Shown: piece by piece, positions 61,177-64,000 of the stretch
How the letters are laid out: each line of letters starts with the position of its first letter
Position numbering within the stretch: the stretch's first letter is position 1
Assembly (NCBI GenBank): GCA_002050235.1
Contig: MWST01000015.1
Span: 1-64,000 of the forward strand
Origin: Polyangiaceae bacterium UTPRO1
Lineage (GTDB): Bacteria; Desulfobacterota; Binatia; UTPRO1
Reading direction: 5' to 3'
DNA: 64,000 nt
Notes under the pieces: model-generated
What the model saw: only the letters and a program-made list of their open reading frames with translations
What the model was told of the DNA's origin: nothing
Database searches by the model: none
Translations under genes and position numbers: made by a program

Positions 61177-62634
61177 TCATCCTTTGATGTTTCCGATCGG
61201 GGTCAAGCGGACGACTCGTCGCGAGAGCCCTGCGAGCTCCGTCGCCTCGGCGACGGCATCGATATCCTTGTAGGCGGAGCCCGCCTCCTCGGCGAGTCCG
61301 CCGTAGGAAGCGGCGCGCACGTAGATGCCGCGCGCCCGCATCGCGCGCTGCAGCTCACGGCCGTGAAACTGCTTCTTCGCCTTGGTGCGGCTCATCGTCC
61401 GACCGCTGCCGTGTGCCGAGCTGTAGAAGCTCCGTTTGGCACTTTCGGTACCTACCAACAGATACGATCCGGTCTCCATGCTACCGCCGATGATCACCGG
61501 CTGTCCCGTCTTCTGATACGCTGCCGGCACACCCGCCATGCCGGGACCGAAGGCCCGCGTCGCCCCCTTGCGGTGCACGAGGAGCTCCCGACGCTCGCCC
61601 TCGACGAGATGCGTCTCGAGCTTCGCCGTATTGTGTGCCACGTCGTACACAGTGCGAAGGTCGAGATCCTCGGCGCTCCGGTCGAAGACGTCGCTGAACA
61701 CTTCGCGGATGCGGTGCAGGATCACCTGGCGGTTTGCGAACGACATGTTCGCCGCACACTGCATGGCAGCGAAATAGCGCTGTCCCTCCGGCGAGCGGAA
61801 CGGTGCGCAAGCCAGCTCGCGATCGACGATCGCGAGGTCGTACTTCGGCTTCATCACACGCAGGAACTCCTGCAGATAGTCACTCGCGACCTGGTGCCCG
61901 AAACCGCGGCTCCCGCAGTGGAACATGACCGTAATCTGGTTCGGCCTCGTAATCCCGAGCTGCCGTGCTACCTCGACGTCGACGATATGCTCGGGTCGTG
62001 CGACCTGGATCTCGAGATAGTGGTTGCCGGACCCGAGCGTCCCGATCTGATTCTGCCCGCGCTCGATCGCGCGCGCGCTCACCGCCTCCGGGTCGGCGCC
62101 CGCGAAGCATCCCCCTTCCTCCGTGTAATCGAGGTCGTCGACCGTGCCGTAACCATGGGCGACGCACCAACGCGCCCCCTCGCGAAGGACGGCATCGAAC
62201 TCGTCGTCGGAGAGTTTCAGAAACCCCTGACCGCCGACGCCAGCGGGCACGCGCCGATACAGCTCGTCGACCAGACGCTCTAAGACCGGCTGGACCTCGG
62301 GCAGCGTCAGGTTGGTGCGCACGAGCCGCATGCCACAGTTGATGTCGAAGCCGATCCCGCCGGGCGAGATCACGCCCGTGCGCGGGTCTATCGGCGCAAC
62401 GCCGCCGATCGGGAAACCATAGCCCAGGTGCGCGTCGGGCATGACCATGCTCGCGTCGACTATGCCCCGGAGCGTCGCGACGTTCGCCGCTTGGCGAAAC
62501 ACGGCATCGTCCATATGTCGCACCAGCACATCGGTCGCGAACACGCGCACCGGCACCAGCATGCCGGCGCGAAACGATGTCGGCAGCTCCCATGTCGCTT
62601 CGTCGATACGCTTGAGTTCCTTCGGTGGCGGCAT
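61177..62634 (-). CDS. rtcB: tRNA-splicing/RNA ligase RtcB
   Basis: A 485-residue RNA ligase joining 2',3'-cyclic phosphate or 3'-phosphate ends to 5'-OH ends with GTP and Mn2+. MVMPDAHLGYGFPIGGVAPI, GGIGFDINCGMRLVRTNL (metal Cys), GTLGSGNHYLEIQVA, VMFHCGSRGFGHQVASDY and FYSSAHGSGRTMSRTKAKKQ, the last with the guanylylated His, are all intact. GAGGAG lies about 10 bases before the ATG. It is followed by archease and shares its region with rtcA. Confidence 0.96.
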   Translation of the reverse strand: MPPPKELKRIDEATWELPTSFRAGMLVPVRVFATDVLVRHMDDAVFRQAANVATLRGIVDASMVMPDAHLGYGFPIGGVAPIDPRTGVISPGGIGFDINCGMRLVRTNLTLPEVQPVLERLVDELYRRVPAGVGGQGFLKLSDDEFDAVLREGARWCVAHGYGTVDDLDYTEEGGCFAGADPEAVSARAIERGQNQIGTLGSGNHYLEIQVARPEHIVDVEVARQLGITRPNQITVMFHCGSRGFGHQVASDYLQEFLRVMKPKYDLAIVDRELACAPFRSPEGQRYFAAMQCAANMSFANRQVILHRIREVFSDVFDRSAEDLDLRTVYDVAHNTAKLETHLVEGERRELLVHRKGATRAFGPGMAGVPAAYQKTGQPVIIGGSMETGSYLLVGTESAKRSFYSSAHGSGRTMSRTKAKKQFHGRELQRAMRARGIYVRAASYGGLAEEAGSAYKDIDAVAEATELAGLSRRVVRLTPIGNIKG

Positions 62635-62930
62635 CGTCGTCTCCTCGTCCGAGTTCGCCGTTGCCAGCAGGCGAATCGTACACGCGGGAACGTGTTCGAG
62701 ATCTTTCTCGAAGCCAAGCACGTGCCACGCGCACGGCTACGATTTTTCACGCCGCAATTTGCAGCTCTGGCAAGTGTGCCGGCCTCGTTCCCGAATGCCG
62801 GAAATTTGCAGCTGCCGCAGCCGCGGCGAACGCCTGATCCACGCAGTCTAACGCCCGAGACGCAGGTCGCTATCCGAGGCATGCACATTGCTTCTCTCTA
62901 TTTGCATTCATCGGTGTGGAGGGCTCAGCA

Positions 62931-64000
62931 ATGGCGACAACCCTCTATCGCTTCGACGGCTCCGACGATGCACTCGCGGAGAAGCTGCGCACCAGCGTCC
63001 ACCCGCTCACCGGTGCCATCGATCAGTATGACCCTCTCCTCGATCTGATCGATGACGCCCGATTCGTCTTGCTCGGTGAAGCGTCGCACGGGACCCACGA
63101 TTTCTATCGCGAGCGCATCCAGATCACGAAGCGGCTGATCCTCGAGCGCGGGTTCACCACGGTCGCAGTCGAAGCGGATTGGCCGCATGCATATCGCGTG
63201 CACCGCTACGTGCAGGGCCTCGGCGGCGATACCGATGCGGTCGAGGCTCTCGACGGCTTCCGGCGCTTTCCTACCTGGATGTGGCGGAACGCCGACGTCC
63301 TCGACTTCGTCGGCTGGCTGCGCAGCCAGAACGATGCCCGCTCGGAAGCTCACAAGCTCGGGTTCTTCGGGCTCGACCTCTACAGCCTGCACGACTCGAT
63401 GGCCGCGGTATTGGATTTCCTCCAGAACGTCGATCCGGAAGCGGCGCGCCGGGCGCGACACCGCTACGCCTGCTTCGATCACTTCGGAGAGGACACTCAG
63501 GCATATGGTTATGCGACCGGGTTCGGTCTCAGCCGCTCATGCGAGCAGGAGGTCGTGAACCAACTCGTCGAGCTCCGGCAGCGGCGAGCCCGCGCCCTCC
63601 CGACCGACGCCGACGGCTGGTTCTACGCCGAGCAGAACGCCCGTCTGGTGCGCAATGCCGAAGAGTACTACCGAACCATGTTCCTCGGCCGAGTTTCGTC
63701 GTGGAACCTCCGCGACCAGCACATGATGGAAACCCTCGAGGCGCTCGATGCGCACCTCGGCCGCGACGAACGGTCGCCGAAGATCGTCGTCTGGGCGCAC
63801 AACTCGCACCTCGGCGATGCACGAGCGACCGACATGGGACGCCTCGGCGAGCTGAACGTCGGTCAGCTGGTGCGCGAGCGGTACGGAAGCAGTGTGGCGG
63901 CCGTAGGCTTCACCACCTACACCGGAACGGTAACGGCGGCATCCGATTGGGACGCTCCTGCCGAACGCAAGCAGGTCCGTCCGGCGCTCGCCGGTTCCTA
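62931..64000 (+). CDS. Erythromycin-esterase-family protein, cut by window edge
   Basis: The visible 356 residues start MATTLYRFDGSDDALAEKLR and contain DARFVLLGEASHGTHDFYRE, RIQITKRLILERGFTTVAVE and ADWPHAYRVHRYVQG, the EreA-like signature with the conserved Glu and His residues. KIVVWAHNSHLGDARATDMG follows near residue 285. The frame is open at the window end. Most chromosomal members are not macrolide resistance enzymes but hydrolases of unknown substrate. GGAGGG lies nine bases before the ATG. Confidence 0.88.
   Translation, partial: MATTLYRFDGSDDALAEKLRTSVHPLTGAIDQYDPLLDLIDDARFVLLGEASHGTHDFYRERIQITKRLILERGFTTVAVEADWPHAYRVHRYVQGLGGDTDAVEALDGFRRFPTWMWRNADVLDFVGWLRSQNDARSEAHKLGFFGLDLYSLHDSMAAVLDFLQNVDPEAARRARHRYACFDHFGEDTQAYGYATGFGLSRSCEQEVVNQLVELRQRRARALPTDADGWFYAEQNARLVRNAEEYYRTMFLGRVSSWNLRDQHMMETLEALDAHLGRDERSPKIVVWAHNSHLGDARATDMGRLGELNVGQLVRERYGSSVAAVGFTTYTGTVTAASDWDAPAERKQVRPALAGS

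Noticed and set aside
62931..64000. Macrolide resistance determinant
   Set aside because: Family membership in the erythromycin-esterase group is clear, but most chromosomal members have other or unknown substrates, and nothing in the context indicates resistance.

Overview
The window is GC-rich throughout and reads as chromosome of a Gram-negative, probably uncultured and metabolically broad bacterium. A diderm envelope is implied by an LpxL/HtrB-type lipid A acyltransferase, a lipobox lipoprotein and an exosortase. The exosortase E/VPEID-CTERM pair, a degraded Myxo-CTERM-like protein, thrombospondin type 3 repeats and the sulfotransferase/DUF1214 pair recall deltaproteobacteria-like or Binatota-like lineages. 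That placement is inference from gene content only.

Layout. 0-10 kb: a transposase remnant at the edge, a HEAT-repeat protein, a lipoprotein, a secreted Cys-rich protein, and a three-gene carbohydrate operon (GH63-type glucosidase, glucose 1-dehydrogenase, GH133 amylo-1,6-glucosidase). 9.7-16.7 kb: an RluA-type pseudouridine synthase, a TVP38-type membrane protein, a NarL-type regulator, an Ala/Lys/Pro-rich histone-like protein, a lipid A acyltransferase, a cold-shock protein and a zinc alcohol dehydrogenase. 16.7-21.8 kb: an island between tRNA-Thr(CGT) and tRNA-Lys(TTT). It carries a CPA2 antiporter, an unrecognised operon (43-aa membrane peptide, repeat-helix protein, PD-(D/E)xK-like protein) and a frameshifted tyrosine integrase running into tRNA-Lys. 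22-25 kb: an SDR and a self-contained exosortase E/VPEID-CTERM sorting module whose substrate is 67 aa.

25-31 kb: sulfotransferase plus DUF1214 gene, an orphan receiver, gltX, tRNA-Gln(CTG), tRNA-Glu(CTC) with a good terminator, and mobile-element debris. 31-44 kb is a patchwork: acyl-CoA ligase, an AT-rich ATP-grasp gene bounded by two imperfect 95-bp direct repeats (a third partial copy lies at 36.5 kb), YjbQ, SnoaL-like and SGNH proteins, a Phd/PIN toxin-antitoxin pair, an ASCH protein and several gene fragments. 44-53 kb: a secreted glycoside-hydrolase-like protein, a crotonase, a nitrilase-family hydrolase, and an SDR/acetoin-dehydrogenase-type operon whose E2 carries an alpha/beta-hydrolase domain.

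54-62.6 kb concentrates stress and RNA-repair functions: an HTH/zinc-ribbon regulator, Hsp20, Lon, RtcA, a second Hsp20, a PEBP protein, a rhomboid protease, archease and RtcB. The window ends inside an erythromycin-esterase-family gene.

Most promising for novelty: the 18.5-20.6 kb operon, the minimal VPEID-CTERM substrate with its exosortase, and the direct-repeat family around the ATP-grasp island. No CRISPR array, rRNA gene or replication origin was seen.
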